Source of the DNA: an uncultured Fastidiosipila sp.
Lineage (GTDB): Bacteria > Bacillota > Clostridia > Saccharofermentanales > Fastidiosipilaceae
NCBI GenBank assembly: GCA_947253875.1
Contig: CAMYAM010000003.1
Location: forward strand, 60,366-124,365
Reading direction: 5' to 3'
DNA length: 64,000 nt
Shown here: positions 25,538 through 35,306 of the stretch, piece by piece
Position numbering within the stretch: the stretch's first letter is position 1
Layout: each line of letters starts with the position of its first letter
The notes under the pieces: model-generated
Database searches by the model: none
Told to the model about the DNA's origin: nothing
Seen by the model: only the letters and a program-made list of their open reading frames with translations
Translations under genes and position numbers: made by a program

Positions 25538-27262
25538 TTACATACGTTCTACGGTATCGATTCCTAATAATGCTAGTGCTGCTTTAACTACCTTTGAAAA
25601 AGCCTCAACCAACGCTAATCTTGCTAGTTTTAAGTCAGCAGAATCTGCCTGTAAAATCGAAACTTGATTATAGAACCTACTAAAACTTCTACATACTGTC
25701 ATAATTTGACGAGCAAATATTGAAGGCTCATTATTTTTCAGTGCTTGTTGCAGACTTACAGATAAATTATTTATCTCAGTCAACAATTCAAACTCTTGTT
25801 CTTCTGATAACAAACTTAAATTTGCACTACTTAATTCTTGAGCATTTATTGCAGATTTTCTTAATATACTTCTTGCTCTAGCATAAGCATATAACATGTA
25901 AGGGGCTGTATCTCCCTCATAATCGAGTATTTCATCCCAAGAAAAGACAATATCTCTTTCTCTACCATTTCTTAAAAAAGTATATCTAACGGATGCCAAA
26001 GCTATTATTTCTGAAGCATTTTCTATTTCTTCTTGGCTCATCATGTCATCTACATTAGTATTATTTTTTTCTATAACAGCTTTTGTTCTACTAACAGCTT
26101 CATTAATTAAATCTTCAAGATAAACAACATCTCCTGATCTTGTCGATAGTTTAACTCCTTCTGGAAATTTTACTAAGCCAAAGCCAACAAACTCCATGTT
26201 ATCAGCCCAATCGAATCCAGCTTTTTTAAGAGTAGCAAATAATTGCTTGAAGTGTAATTCTTGAGTTTGGCCAACAACATACAACAATTTATCGAAATTA
26301 TATTTTTTATGTCTATATATAGCTGCCGCAATGTCTCTAGTTGCATAAATTGATGATCCATCTGATTTTCTAACAATGGTTGGCGGTAAAGAGTACTCTT
26401 CTAGGTCAACTATTTTAGCACCTTGGCTATCAACCAATATGCCTTTTTCTTCAAGAAGATTGACTACCTTATCTAACATATCTATGTAAAAAGCCTCACC
26501 TTTATAACTATCAAAGTACATGCCTAAACGGTCATAAATTCGTTTAAATTCGTTCAAACTAAATTCCCTGAATTTCTCCCATAACTCATACTCATATGGT
26601 TCACCTGCTTCTAAATTTCTAAACTTAGCTCTCGCTAAATCCTCTAATTCTGGATTTAATTTTGCTTCCTCGTGGAACTTGACATAGATTCTTAGTAATT
26701 CTTTAATCGCATCTTCTTTCAGTGCAGCAGCATCTCCCCACTTCTCGTAAGCAACAATTAACTTACCAAACTGCGTACCATAGTCTCCCAAGTGATTAAT
26801 TCTGACTACTTCATGACCAGTGCTAGCATACATTCTTGCCAAAACATCTCCAAGAATTGTTGTAAATGCATGACCTACGTGGAATGGTTTCGCAATATTT
26901 GGAGAAGAATAATCAAGAAGCACTGTCTGACCTGAGCCCCAATCAAATTTCAATAAATCATCAGATTCTAATATACTACTCGCTACAGTTCGATTAAATA
27001 CTGAAGCATTAAGGAACACATTAAGATATGGTCCAGCAACTTCTACTCTATCCATAAATTCTGGAAGATCACTTATTTTTTCAGCAAAGTCTTGCGAAAT
27101 TAATGTGGGGGATTTTTTTAATATTTTTGCGAACCTAAAACAAGGTATAGCAAAATCTCCCATATCTCTTTGTGGAGGTATTTCGATAATATCTTCTAAT
27201 GTACTTAAATCTACATTTAACTCATTTGCCAAAAATTCTAAAGTCTTCTTCTTAAAATCCAT
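25538..27262 (-). CDS. argS: Arginyl-tRNA synthetase
   Basis: Charges tRNA(Arg). The class I signature appears as FHVGH in SPNIAKPFHVGHAFTTILGD (about 120), and the second signature as KLSTRSGD (about 370). The C-terminal anticodon-binding domain (YAYARARSILRK then the FYNQVSIL region) is complete. The start is placed at the ATG at 27262, which gives the usual N-terminus MDFKKKTLEFLANEL, with a weak GGTG 5-6 bases upstream. An in-frame ATG at 27277 and a TTG at 27283 also exist, but GGAG there lies too close. The protein is 574 residues, normal for ArgS. The M3-like gene follows by 19 bases, so co-transcription is likely. Confidence 0.95.
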   Translation of the reverse strand: MDFKKKTLEFLANELNVDLSTLEDIIEIPPQRDMGDFAIPCFRFAKILKKSPTLISQDFAEKISDLPEFMDRVEVAGPYLNVFLNASVFNRTVASSILESDDLLKFDWGSGQTVLLDYSSPNIAKPFHVGHAFTTILGDVLARMYASTGHEVVRINHLGDYGTQFGKLIVAYEKWGDAAALKEDAIKELLRIYVKFHEEAKLNPELEDLARAKFRNLEAGEPYEYELWEKFREFSLNEFKRIYDRLGMYFDSYKGEAFYIDMLDKVVNLLEEKGILVDSQGAKIVDLEEYSLPPTIVRKSDGSSIYATRDIAAAIYRHKKYNFDKLLYVVGQTQELHFKQLFATLKKAGFDWADNMEFVGFGLVKFPEGVKLSTRSGDVVYLEDLINEAVSRTKAVIEKNNTNVDDMMSQEEIENASEIIALASVRYTFLRNGRERDIVFSWDEILDYEGDTAPYMLYAYARARSILRKSAINAQELSSANLSLLSEEQEFELLTEINNLSVSLQQALKNNEPSIFARQIMTVCRSFSRFYNQVSILQADSADLKLARLALVEAFSKVVKAALALLGIDTVERM

Positions 27263-27414
27263 ATTTACACCACTCATCTCCAAATAAATTTAAAAATCAG
27301 TTTATATTTTTGTATTACAATCAAAGATATAACAAAAATAGATAATACACTTAATTTATTATAAACTATAATGAATTATTTGTTTTCAAAGTATTTCCTG
27401 CTGGAGGATTAATA

Positions 27415-27675
27415 ATGATTTGTAAAAATTGTGGAACCGAAAATGAAAATAGAAGTGTCTGTATAAACTGCGGTAATTTCATTGGAAAAAATAAAACTGT
27501 TCGTGAAACAGACCCTGAAAAAATCAAGGCTAATCGTCGTAAAAAAACTTTATTCATGATTAAAGAAACTTTGATTTCTATAGTTCAAATGATTGGTCTG
27601 CTCTTAATTGGAGGATTAATAATATTCTTAGTTTCATTACTATTCGTTAAATTCATGCCAATGCCTTCTATGTAA
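27415..27675 (+). CDS. Small zinc-ribbon membrane protein
   Basis: An 86-residue protein. CKNCG (3-7) and CINCG (21-25) form a zinc ribbon at the N-terminus, a basic linker follows (KIKANRRKK), and one long hydrophobic segment (about 51-76) ends close to the C-terminus. The ribosome binding site GGAGGA is 8 bases before the ATG, and TATAAT at 27367-27372 fits a promoter. It is a single-gene unit divergent from argS, ended by a two-sided terminator shared with glgA. Function unknown; the zinc-ribbon/one-helix layout resembles small membrane regulators or assembly factors. Confidence 0.72.
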   Translation: MICKNCGTENENRSVCINCGNFIGKNKTVRETDPEKIKANRRKKTLFMIKETLISIVQMIGLLLIGGLIIFLVSLLFVKFMPMPSM

Positions 27676-27691
27676 CTTTTTAACGAAATAA

Positions 27692-27744
27692 AAGAGTGGA
27701 AACCTTGTTTTATACCAGGTGCACTGCAAGGAATCCACTCTCTT
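27692..27744. terminator. Two-sided terminator between the small zinc-ribbon gene and glgA
   Basis: AGAGTGGA (27693-27700) pairs with TCCACTCT (27734-27741) and CCTTG with CAAGG inside. A-rich sequence precedes it and T-rich sequence follows it on each strand, so it can serve both convergent genes. Confidence 0.7.
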
Positions 27745-27768
27745 TAATTATTTTATTACACTTAATTC

Positions 27769-29223
27769 TTATTGTGCTAATAATTCATCATAAGATTGAT
27801 TGTACTCTCTAGCTGATTTATCCCAACTATAATCTCCAACCATTCCATTTCTAATTATGTTGTTCCAGCTATTTTTATCATTTTGATAGAGATTTAAAGC
27901 CTTCTTCATTAAAAACAACATATCGTGTGCATTTATATTTGGGAAACTAAATCCATTACCTTCACCAGTTTCAATATTATATGCAATGACTGTATCCTTT
28001 AACCCACCTGTGTCTCTAACAAATGGTACATTTCCATAACGCATTGCTATCATTTGAGATAATCCACATGGCTCAAATATTGATGGCATTAAAAATATAT
28101 CACCAGCTGCATATAATCTTCTTGACATTGCACTATCGTACATTACACAACCTCTGAAATTCTTCTTATTTCTTTCTTCAGCTAAGTACATTTCATGCTC
28201 GTAGTACCCATCTCCAGTACCTAAAACAACCATCTGACAATTTTCTTTCATCATTTCATCCACTACTCTAATCAATAAATCTAAACCTTTTTGATCAACT
28301 AATCTCGTGACCATGGTTATTAGTGGAATATCTTTATTCTCTTCCAGAGCAAGCTCTCTTTGCATAGCAAGTTTATTCTCTACTTTGTCGTTGTAGACAG
28401 TATCCAAATTATAATTTTTAACAATATCTGGATCTGTTTCTGGATTATACGAATCCATATCTATACCGTTAAGAATACCTTTGACCTTGTATTCAAAACC
28501 TTTTAGTACTCCGTTTAATCCTTTGCCATAGAAAGAAGTCATTATCTCTTTTGCATAATTTGGTGAAACTGTCGTTATTAGATCACTATATACAATTCCA
28601 GCTTTCATAAAGTTAGGAACTCCATTATGTAATACGCCATATTCCGTCAAATATGAGCTTGGCAAATCCATAAAATCAGCAATCTGAGAGACTCCATGCA
28701 CACCTTGATATTGCAAGTTATGAATTGTATAAACAGTTTTAATATCTAAAAAATAACCGTTTGGTTTATAATGCGCATCCAATAGACAAGGGATCATACC
28801 TGTTTGCCAGTCATGACAATGTAATATATCAGGATAAAAATCCATAGGTTCGCCCAAAGCATCTAGCACTGCTCTCTGGAAAAAACTAAACCTTTCAATA
28901 TCAAAAGAATAATCAGTATAAATACTAGGTGTATTAAAATAAAATTCATTATCGATAAAGTAATATATTACTCCATCATGCTCTTTCTTAAACAGTCCAC
29001 TATACATGGTTCTCCAACCCATATGAATTGTTGTCCAACGTATAAACTCTAGTTCATCAATATATTTTTCTTTGATCTGTCGATATAGTGGGAGAATAAC
29101 TCTACAATCATTTCCAAATTCATTTATTTTTTTTGGTAAAACTCCCAAAACATCTGCTAAACCACCTGTTTTAGCAAATGGTACACATTCAGATGTAACC
29201 ATTAGAATTTTTTTATTTTCCAT
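27769..29223 (-). CDS. glgA: Glycogen synthase (ADP-glucose)
   Basis: Adds glucose from ADP-glucose to the glycogen chain (GT5). The 484-residue protein starts MENKKILMVTSECVPFAKTGGLADVLGVLP, with the substrate motif KTGGLADV near 18. HCHDWQTG (about 135) and the C-terminal SIFEPCGLSQMIAMRYG...TGGLKDTV carry the donor-binding Glu and loop. Length is typical. The ATG at 29223 overlaps the glgD stop, so the two are coupled. It is the last gene of glgB-glgC-glgD-glgA. Confidence 0.96.
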   Translation of the reverse strand: MENKKILMVTSECVPFAKTGGLADVLGVLPKKINEFGNDCRVILPLYRQIKEKYIDELEFIRWTTIHMGWRTMYSGLFKKEHDGVIYYFIDNEFYFNTPSIYTDYSFDIERFSFFQRAVLDALGEPMDFYPDILHCHDWQTGMIPCLLDAHYKPNGYFLDIKTVYTIHNLQYQGVHGVSQIADFMDLPSSYLTEYGVLHNGVPNFMKAGIVYSDLITTVSPNYAKEIMTSFYGKGLNGVLKGFEYKVKGILNGIDMDSYNPETDPDIVKNYNLDTVYNDKVENKLAMQRELALEENKDIPLITMVTRLVDQKGLDLLIRVVDEMMKENCQMVVLGTGDGYYEHEMYLAEERNKKNFRGCVMYDSAMSRRLYAAGDIFLMPSIFEPCGLSQMIAMRYGNVPFVRDTGGLKDTVIAYNIETGEGNGFSFPNINAHDMLFLMKKALNLYQNDKNSWNNIIRNGMVGDYSWDKSAREYNQSYDELLAQ

Positions 29224-30326
29224 TACACAATAGCTCCTTTTCCTATGACTACAGGATAATTTTCTTCTCCTTGTAATTCTGTACCATCTTTAATAACACA
29301 ATCCTTATCCACAATCACATTCTTCAGCTTAACATTTTTACCTATTTTTGAGCCTTGCATTATTACACAATTTTCTAAACTACTACCCTCACCTACATCT
29401 GTAGAACGGAACAATACTGTATCTTTAACACTACCTTCAACTAAACATCCATCTGAAACTAAAGAGTTTTCAACTTCTGCTTCAGCACTTATAAATGCTG
29501 GCGCCTCATCTTTAACCTTGGTGTATACTAGATTTTCTGTCCAGAATATATCTTTATTAATTTGCCTATCCAAAATTCTCATTGAAGCTTCAAAATACGA
29601 CTGAACTGTATTAATTCTAAGCACAGTTCCACTATACTCAAAAGCTCTTATATCTAATTCGTCATACTTCCTCAAAATCAAATCTAAAGTAAGTCTTGGA
29701 ATTCCTCGGCTAATAGCGTTTGAAACTATACTCTCTAATAAAGTTTTTTTGAGAATTACAACACCTATACTATTGGCTGTTACACTTCTATCTTGAGGAT
29801 TTATGTATAATTCTGTTACTTTGTCATTTTCATCAATATCTAATACTAAATTAATACCATCATTTGGTATCTCTCTATTGTAGAGGACGCTAACATCTGC
29901 TCCAGATTCCTCATGTTTTAAGAAATATTTAGAATAATCTGCACTATAAATATTATTTGCGGTAGTAACTACAATATACTCATTTCTACTTGACAGAAGA
30001 AAATCAAGTGCACCTCTTAAATCATCGCCTTCATCATAATAATTATCAGAAGCCAAATATGGTGGTAAAATGTGCAATCCTTGAGTTCTTCTATCCAAAT
30101 CCCAGTCACTTCCAGTTCCCAAGTGATCCATTAATGATTTATATTTATTGCTTGTCGCAACACCTACTCTTGTTATGCCAGAGTTAACTAAGTTTGATAA
30201 AGCAAAGTCAATCAATCTAAATCTACCAGCAAAAGGAACTGCAGCAAAAGCACGTAGTCTTGTCAGTTCACTCAAATGTAATCTCCTATCATCTGCAAGG
30301 ATGAGTCCAGCTGCATCTAAAAACAT
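29223..30326 (-). CDS. glgD: Glucose-1-phosphate adenylyltransferase subunit GlgD (non-catalytic)
   Basis: The regulatory partner of GlgC in Firmicutes. The 367-residue protein has the nucleotidyltransferase fold (LRAFAAVPFAGRFRLIDFALSNLVNSGI) and a C-terminal left-handed beta-helix. The nucleotide-binding loop GGxGxRL is absent: at that point the protein reads LILADDRRLHLSELT. This loss is normal for GlgD. GlgC lies 13 bases upstream and glgA overlaps the end. GlgC and GlgD form the ADP-glucose pyrophosphorylase. A strong GGAGGG ribosome binding site precedes the ATG. Confidence 0.93.
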   Translation of the reverse strand: MFLDAAGLILADDRRLHLSELTRLRAFAAVPFAGRFRLIDFALSNLVNSGITRVGVATSNKYKSLMDHLGTGSDWDLDRRTQGLHILPPYLASDNYYDEGDDLRGALDFLLSSRNEYIVVTTANNIYSADYSKYFLKHEESGADVSVLYNREIPNDGINLVLDIDENDKVTELYINPQDRSVTANSIGVVILKKTLLESIVSNAISRGIPRLTLDLILRKYDELDIRAFEYSGTVLRINTVQSYFEASMRILDRQINKDIFWTENLVYTKVKDEAPAFISAEAEVENSLVSDGCLVEGSVKDTVLFRSTDVGEGSSLENCVIMQGSKIGKNVKLKNVIVDKDCVIKDGTELQGEENYPVVIGKGAIV

Positions 30327-30339
30327 AAATTCCCTCCAA

Positions 30340-31599
30340 TTAAACTTTCTTTATCTCTTCTACAACACTATCAGCTTCAGTCAAATCTTCAAGATCTTCA
30401 ACTATTGATTCAGACTCAATAATTGAATTTGGTTTCAATACAATTCCTGGAGCTATCACTGTAATTCCATTGCTACAATATTCACTTTTGTATTTTGCAT
30501 TACCTTTAGTATTATCTCCACCAACTATACAACCTTGGGTGATCTCAGAATCACTTCCAATAATGGCCTTTTCAACAACAGCACCACTTCTAATAATTGC
30601 ACCAGGCATCAATACTGAGTCAATTACTTTTGCACCATCTTCTACTATTACAGAGTGTGAAAGTACTGAATGGGAAACATCTCCATAAATACGACAACCA
30701 TCTGTAAATATTGTTTCATTTACATTTGCTTTATCACCTAGATAAGCTGCTGGTTTAACTGGGTTTCTAGAGTTAATTTTCCAATCAGGATCACGTAAGC
30801 TCAGTTGCTCTGGATTATCAATTAATTCCATATTACCTTCCCAGATTGAAGCTATTGTACCAACATCCTTCCAATATCCTTTAAATCTATACGCATAGAT
30901 TGGTCTCTTCTCGTCAATAAACTTAGGGATAATATTCTTACCAAAGTCATGTGAAGATTCAGAGTTATGTTCATCTTCTATCAGAGCTTGACGCAAACTA
31001 GGCCATGAGAAAATATAAATACCCATTGAAGCTAAGTTAGATTTTGGTTCAGCTGGTTTTTCTGCAAATTCAGTAATTGCGTCGTTTTCATCGGTACTCA
31101 TGATACCGAATCTTGATGCCTCTTCCCAAGGAACTTCAAGAACTGCAATTGTACATTCAGCATTGTTCTCGAGGTGAGATTTTAGCATATCTGAATAGTC
31201 CATCTTATAGATATGATCACCTGATAATATGACTACATATTTAGGGTCAAACTTATCAATAAAACCAATATTCTGGAATACTGAGTTTGCAGTATTTTTA
31301 TACCAATCACTACCTTCTTTATGTTCATAAGGTGGCAAAATAAATGCACCACCATTGTTTCTATCCAAATCCCATGGATGTCCATTTCCTACGTAAGTAT
31401 TTAACGCCAATGGTTCATATTGTGTCAAAACACCAACGGTATCTATGCCTGAGTTTGCAGTATTGCTCAAAGCAAAATCAATAATCCTATATCTTGAACC
31501 AAACGGTACAGCTGGTTTCGCCATAATTTTAGTCAATGCACCTAATCTGGAACCTTGTCCACCAGCAAGTATCATTGCTATCATATTCTTCTTTGCCAT
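30340..31599 (-). CDS. glgC: Glucose-1-phosphate adenylyltransferase GlgC (catalytic)
   Basis: Makes ADP-glucose from ATP and glucose 1-phosphate, the committed step of glycogen synthesis. The 419-residue protein has LAGGQGSRLGALT (11-23), PAVPFGSRYRIIDFALSN (about 29-46), GDHIYKMDY (about 126-134) with the metal-binding Asp, and FAEKPAEP (about 175). A beta-helix forms the C-terminal quarter. All catalytic motifs are present, in contrast to GlgD. It is second gene of the glg operon; a good ribosome binding site (AAGGAGG) is present. Confidence 0.96.
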   Translation of the reverse strand: MAKKNMIAMILAGGQGSRLGALTKIMAKPAVPFGSRYRIIDFALSNTANSGIDTVGVLTQYEPLALNTYVGNGHPWDLDRNNGGAFILPPYEHKEGSDWYKNTANSVFQNIGFIDKFDPKYVVILSGDHIYKMDYSDMLKSHLENNAECTIAVLEVPWEEASRFGIMSTDENDAITEFAEKPAEPKSNLASMGIYIFSWPSLRQALIEDEHNSESSHDFGKNIIPKFIDEKRPIYAYRFKGYWKDVGTIASIWEGNMELIDNPEQLSLRDPDWKINSRNPVKPAAYLGDKANVNETIFTDGCRIYGDVSHSVLSHSVIVEDGAKVIDSVLMPGAIIRSGAVVEKAIIGSDSEITQGCIVGGDNTKGNAKYKSEYCSNGITVIAPGIVLKPNSIIESESIVEDLEDLTEADSVVEEIKKV

Positions 31600-31676
31600 T
31601 TTGACCTCCTTATTTTGCCTTTGCTAATTCTCTTAATAAACCTTTTTACTACTAATATTCCACTATTCAATTTATT

Positions 31677-33746
31677 TTAATTCAGTTCAAAACCTTCATC
31701 GGCAGCTTTATTAAACGGGTTAAAATCTTTCGGATAAGCTAATTCTGGATCTGGCCATGGTGTTACAGGTTGTTGTTTTGGATCATCTGCAACATGTCTT
31801 AAAACTATTGCAGATAATGGTGGTAAATTTAATTTAATTGATTGCTTATAGTTCTTATTTGCAATATCTCTTGAGTAAACAATACCATTTACACCTGACT
31901 CATCAATTGCTTCATCTGCCACATAATAAGGTTTAGCTTTCCAGTCATAAAGAGCTTCTCCAAAACTATAGTTATCAGGATGTAAGTTAGTATTAGTAAT
32001 GTTTTTCAAAATACTATAATTAGATCCACCCCAATCAGCACCATCACTATTAAAAATAACTTGATATGCACCACGTTTTGGAACTGCAACTTTAAATGAG
32101 TCTACTGGATTTGGGGTCATATTAAATAGACAAATTACAACATTTCCAGATAAATCTCTTCTTACCCAGCTATATGTAGATCTTTTGTCATCATCATTAT
32201 TAAGCCAAGTAAAACCGTTCCAGGTCTTATCATCTTCCCACATCTCGGAATTTTCTAAATATAAACTATTGACTGCCTTAATAAACGCTAAAAATTGTTT
32301 ATGCATCGCGTAATCCAACAAAAACCATTGAATCGAAGAATTAACATCCCACTCAACAAACTGAGCAATTTCTCCACCCATAAAAAGTAGTTTAGCTCCT
32401 GGATGGCACAGCCTATACATATTTAATGTCCTTAATGAAGCAAATTGTCTCCAATAATCTCCAGGCATCTTGCTAATCAAGGATCCATAACCTTGTGTAA
32501 CTTCCTGATGAGATAAAGGTAAAATGTATCGCTCATGGAAATTATACATCATGGAAAAAGTTATCAAACTATGAACTTCCGACTTCTGATCATAAGGAGT
32601 CATAAAATATTCTATAGTATCTTTCAACCAACCATAATCCCATTTAAGATCAAAATCCAGACCTGTCTCTTTTCCTACGTTTGTAACATTACTCAAATTG
32701 CTTGAATTATGTGCAATTGACAAAACACCTTTAAACTCCTTATGAATCATAGCATTTAGCTGAATCACAAAATCTATCGCATGCTTGCTATGATAGTCTA
32801 TTTGGAGATTATTATTGTAGTTACTTTTTAAATCATTTTCGCTAATAATTTTTTCTAAATTATCAAACTTTAATCCATCCAAGTGAAATTCTGAAATCCA
32901 ATAATAAGCATTTGAAAGTAAGAACGATCTAACTTCCTTTTTAGAAAAATCAAAAACTGTAACTTCCTCATTACTTTGATTATGATTTGTAATACCAAAA
33001 CAACTGCTACCATCAAATTTACTTAAGCCATAATCTTCAAGTGAAAACCCTGTAGGTACCCAGTCCATAATTACTTTTATACCTAGATTATGTAAATAGT
33101 TAACGAAAAATTTGAAATCATCTCTACTACCATACCGTGCCGTTGGAGCATAAAAGCCGGTAACGCTATACCCTATGGATTCATCTTGAGCATGTTCCAT
33201 TAATGGCAAAACTTGAATGTGAGTAAAATTTAAATCTTTAACATATTGACCCAGTTTTGGAGCAATTTCCTTATAATTATAAAAAGATCCATCTTCTTTT
33301 CTTGCCCAGGATCCGAGATGAACTTCATAAATATTAATTGGAACTTTTGTTGTATTGACTTCTTCTATATTCCAAAAATCATGATCGTCCCATTTAAATT
33401 CATCAAGGGATGTAATTACAGAAGCATCATGGGGTCTTAATTCAGCTTGCTTTGCAAAAGGATCAGCCTTGAACCTATTAATATCATCCTCTCCAAGAAT
33501 ATTAAACTTATAACAATCTCCAGGTTTAACTCCTTTTACAAGTGCAGTCCAAATTCCTGTTTCTGGATCTAATTCTAGGGCTGAGTCTTTAGATTTCCAA
33601 TCGTTAAAGTCTCCCAAGACTGAAACATTTTTTGCCCTGGGCGCCCAAACTTTAAAACAATATATATCATTTTCTACATGATGTGCCCCAAGGTATTCAT
33701 GAACTTTATACTCATCAAAAATTAAATCTTCATTAACCCTTTTCAT
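31677..33746 (-). CDS. glgB: 1,4-alpha-glucan branching enzyme-like protein GlgB lacking catalytic residues
   Basis: A 689-residue GH13/CBM48 protein with the clear overall pattern of GlgB: CBM48 FKVWAPRAKNVSVLGDFNDW (31-50), GYSVTGFYAPTARYGSRDD, IMDWVP (226-231) and KMPGDYWRQFASLR near 430. The nucleophile Asp is kept in DGLKFD (Asp295). The general-acid Glu of the usual AEES motif is replaced (Ala345-His346-Asn347-Ser348), and the Asp of LSHDEV is Gln (Leu-Ser-His-Gln414-Glu-Val). The His of the usual PAHF is also lost (Gly233). In E. coli terms these are Glu458 and Asp526. Branching activity is doubtful. It is first gene of the glycogen operon. Confidence 0.85.
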   Translation of the reverse strand: MKRVNEDLIFDEYKVHEYLGAHHVENDIYCFKVWAPRAKNVSVLGDFNDWKSKDSALELDPETGIWTALVKGVKPGDCYKFNILGEDDINRFKADPFAKQAELRPHDASVITSLDEFKWDDHDFWNIEEVNTTKVPINIYEVHLGSWARKEDGSFYNYKEIAPKLGQYVKDLNFTHIQVLPLMEHAQDESIGYSVTGFYAPTARYGSRDDFKFFVNYLHNLGIKVIMDWVPTGFSLEDYGLSKFDGSSCFGITNHNQSNEEVTVFDFSKKEVRSFLLSNAYYWISEFHLDGLKFDNLEKIISENDLKSNYNNNLQIDYHSKHAIDFVIQLNAMIHKEFKGVLSIAHNSSNLSNVTNVGKETGLDFDLKWDYGWLKDTIEYFMTPYDQKSEVHSLITFSMMYNFHERYILPLSHQEVTQGYGSLISKMPGDYWRQFASLRTLNMYRLCHPGAKLLFMGGEIAQFVEWDVNSSIQWFLLDYAMHKQFLAFIKAVNSLYLENSEMWEDDKTWNGFTWLNNDDDKRSTYSWVRRDLSGNVVICLFNMTPNPVDSFKVAVPKRGAYQVIFNSDGADWGGSNYSILKNITNTNLHPDNYSFGEALYDWKAKPYYVADEAIDESGVNGIVYSRDIANKNYKQSIKLNLPPLSAIVLRHVADDPKQQPVTPWPDPELAYPKDFNPFNKAADEGFELN

Positions 33747-33985
33747 TCATCACTCCATGACTTTTATAATTCAATTATAAACAATAATTAGACAAATTTG
33801 TAGGTGATTTTGAATAAATGTTATAATATTTCTAGTTTATTAAAGAATTACTTTAGATAAATTACTTAAAAGCTTGTGTTAACAATAATTTTCTTGCAAC
33901 TATAGAGATTTCCCCGACGTTCAATCGTCCAATATTAAGTCTAGATAATTATGTAAACAATTACATTTAAATATACTTTTTTAAA

Positions 33986-35191
33986 TTATATATCCTTTTC
34001 TTTTTCGAGTAGTATTTTATAACTAAAATCCATAGCAGCTGCACCTATGGGTGCTGTAAGCAAAATAGACATTACAGCAACAGAAAGAATTAAATTACCA
34101 CTTGGCAATCCTGCTGCTAATGGTACCGAGCCAATTGCTGCTTGAACCGTTGCTTTTGGTAAATAAGCTAGGACACAAAATAATTTTTCTTTCCATAGAA
34201 GATTTGTTTTAATGGTGCAAATTAAAACTCCAATTGACCTTATCACTATAGCAATAAAAATTAATAATATCGCAGAAACGCCAGCTTCTAGAGTGTATCT
34301 AATATCTACTGCTGCTCCAACTAAAACAAATAATATGATCTCTGCCAAAATCCATATCTTACCAAATTTTTCTGAAAGACGTTTAGACACAAAAGGAACA
34401 CTCTTTATTTTTAATACACATGCCATACTTACTACTGCTAATAATCCGGATACAGCTATTATATTTTTTAATTGGTCTTCAATTGCTACCATAAGTAATG
34501 ATATTCCTAGAATAATTATTACTTTTACACTATTTCTTAAATGTTGATTTTTTGAATAACATTTTTCAAAAATTATATAAAGTAGATACCCTACAACTGA
34601 ACCTAAAAGAATTCCCAAAACAATTGAAATTGGAATATTTAAAAAACCTCTTAAATTCACACTTCCATCCTGAGCTATGCTCAAAAAAGTGGTGAATAAA
34701 ACAATAACAATAATATCATCACACGATGCTCCAGCCATTATCATCTGTGGAATAGACTTTTCTGTGCCCCATTTTGTCTCTATATAATTTACCATTCTAG
34801 GAACAACGACAGCAGGTGAAACGGCACTTAATACAGCACCCATCACAGCAGCATCTATACGCGAAATATTTAATAATGCAGGTGCAAATATAATATAGGC
34901 AAGAATTTCAAAAGTTGCAGGGATAAAAGACATCATAACAGCAGGTCTTCCAACTTTTTTCAGATCATTTAAATCTAAAGAGAAACCTGCTTTTAATAAA
35001 ATAATAATTAGTGCAATTTTACGTAAATCTGCTGAAATAGATAATATTTGAGGATCAAAGCAATCTAGTACATAAGGTCCTAAAACAATTCCAGAGAGTA
35101 GCATTCCAATAATTTTAGGAACTTTTATTTTTTCTAAAAAATAACCTGAAACGAAACCTATTAAAATAATAAGAGATAATGATATTAACAT
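33986..35191 (-). CDS. Cation:proton antiporter (CPA family), fluoride-riboswitch controlled
   Basis: A 401-residue membrane protein of about 12-13 helices with monovalent cation/proton antiporter features: FLEKIKVPKIIGMLLSGIVLGP near 18-39 and the charged helix motif GASCDDIIVIVLF (about 168-180). An ATG at 35191 is preferred; the GGGAGGA site sits 5 bases upstream, while an earlier GTG at 35224 would lie inside the riboswitch expression platform. The fluoride riboswitch directly upstream suggests the protein relieves fluoride stress, perhaps exporting fluoride or balancing protons. Ion specificity is an inference. Confidence 0.85.
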   Translation of the reverse strand: MLISLSLIILIGFVSGYFLEKIKVPKIIGMLLSGIVLGPYVLDCFDPQILSISADLRKIALIIILLKAGFSLDLNDLKKVGRPAVMMSFIPATFEILAYIIFAPALLNISRIDAAVMGAVLSAVSPAVVVPRMVNYIETKWGTEKSIPQMIMAGASCDDIIVIVLFTTFLSIAQDGSVNLRGFLNIPISIVLGILLGSVVGYLLYIIFEKCYSKNQHLRNSVKVIIILGISLLMVAIEDQLKNIIAVSGLLAVVSMACVLKIKSVPFVSKRLSEKFGKIWILAEIILFVLVGAAVDIRYTLEAGVSAILLIFIAIVIRSIGVLICTIKTNLLWKEKLFCVLAYLPKATVQAAIGSVPLAAGLPSGNLILSVAVMSILLTAPIGAAAMDFSYKILLEKEKDI

Positions 35192-35222
35192 AAAATTCCT
35201 CCCAAACTCGCAAGAAGCACAC

Positions 35223-35299
35223 ACTTCCGCGATATATTCTCGCAGAAGTCATCAGCTATAATTAGCGGTTTAGGTTGCCCTCGGGAGAACTTCATTCCC
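35223..35299 (-). promoter_or_regulatory. Fluoride (crcB-type) riboswitch
   Basis: On the minus strand the aptamer core starts GGGAATGAAGTTCTCCC (35299-35283), followed by AAACCGC and AGCTGATGACTTCTG (to about 35243). GAAGT pairs with ACTTC, as in the pseudoknotted crcB aptamer (Rfam RF01734). The expression platform is a hairpin ACTTCTGCGA/TCGCGGAAGT (35249-35240 with 35232-35223) that shares the ACTTC segment, so ligand binding would forbid it. An overlapping alternative stem runs toward the ribosome binding site. Confidence 0.85.
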
Positions 35300-35306
35300 A
35301 AAATTT

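Noticed and set aside
27263..27414. A possible T-box leader for argS
   Set aside because: The divergent gap is short and no T-box core or terminator/antiterminator stems could be found.
29223..30326. Loss of the nucleotide-binding loop in GlgD as a novel finding
   Set aside because: GlgD subunits of Firmicutes normally lack it; only GlgC is catalytic.
35192..35224. GTG at 35224 as start of the antiporter
   Set aside because: It would put the riboswitch hairpin and the GGGAGGA ribosome binding site inside the coding sequence.
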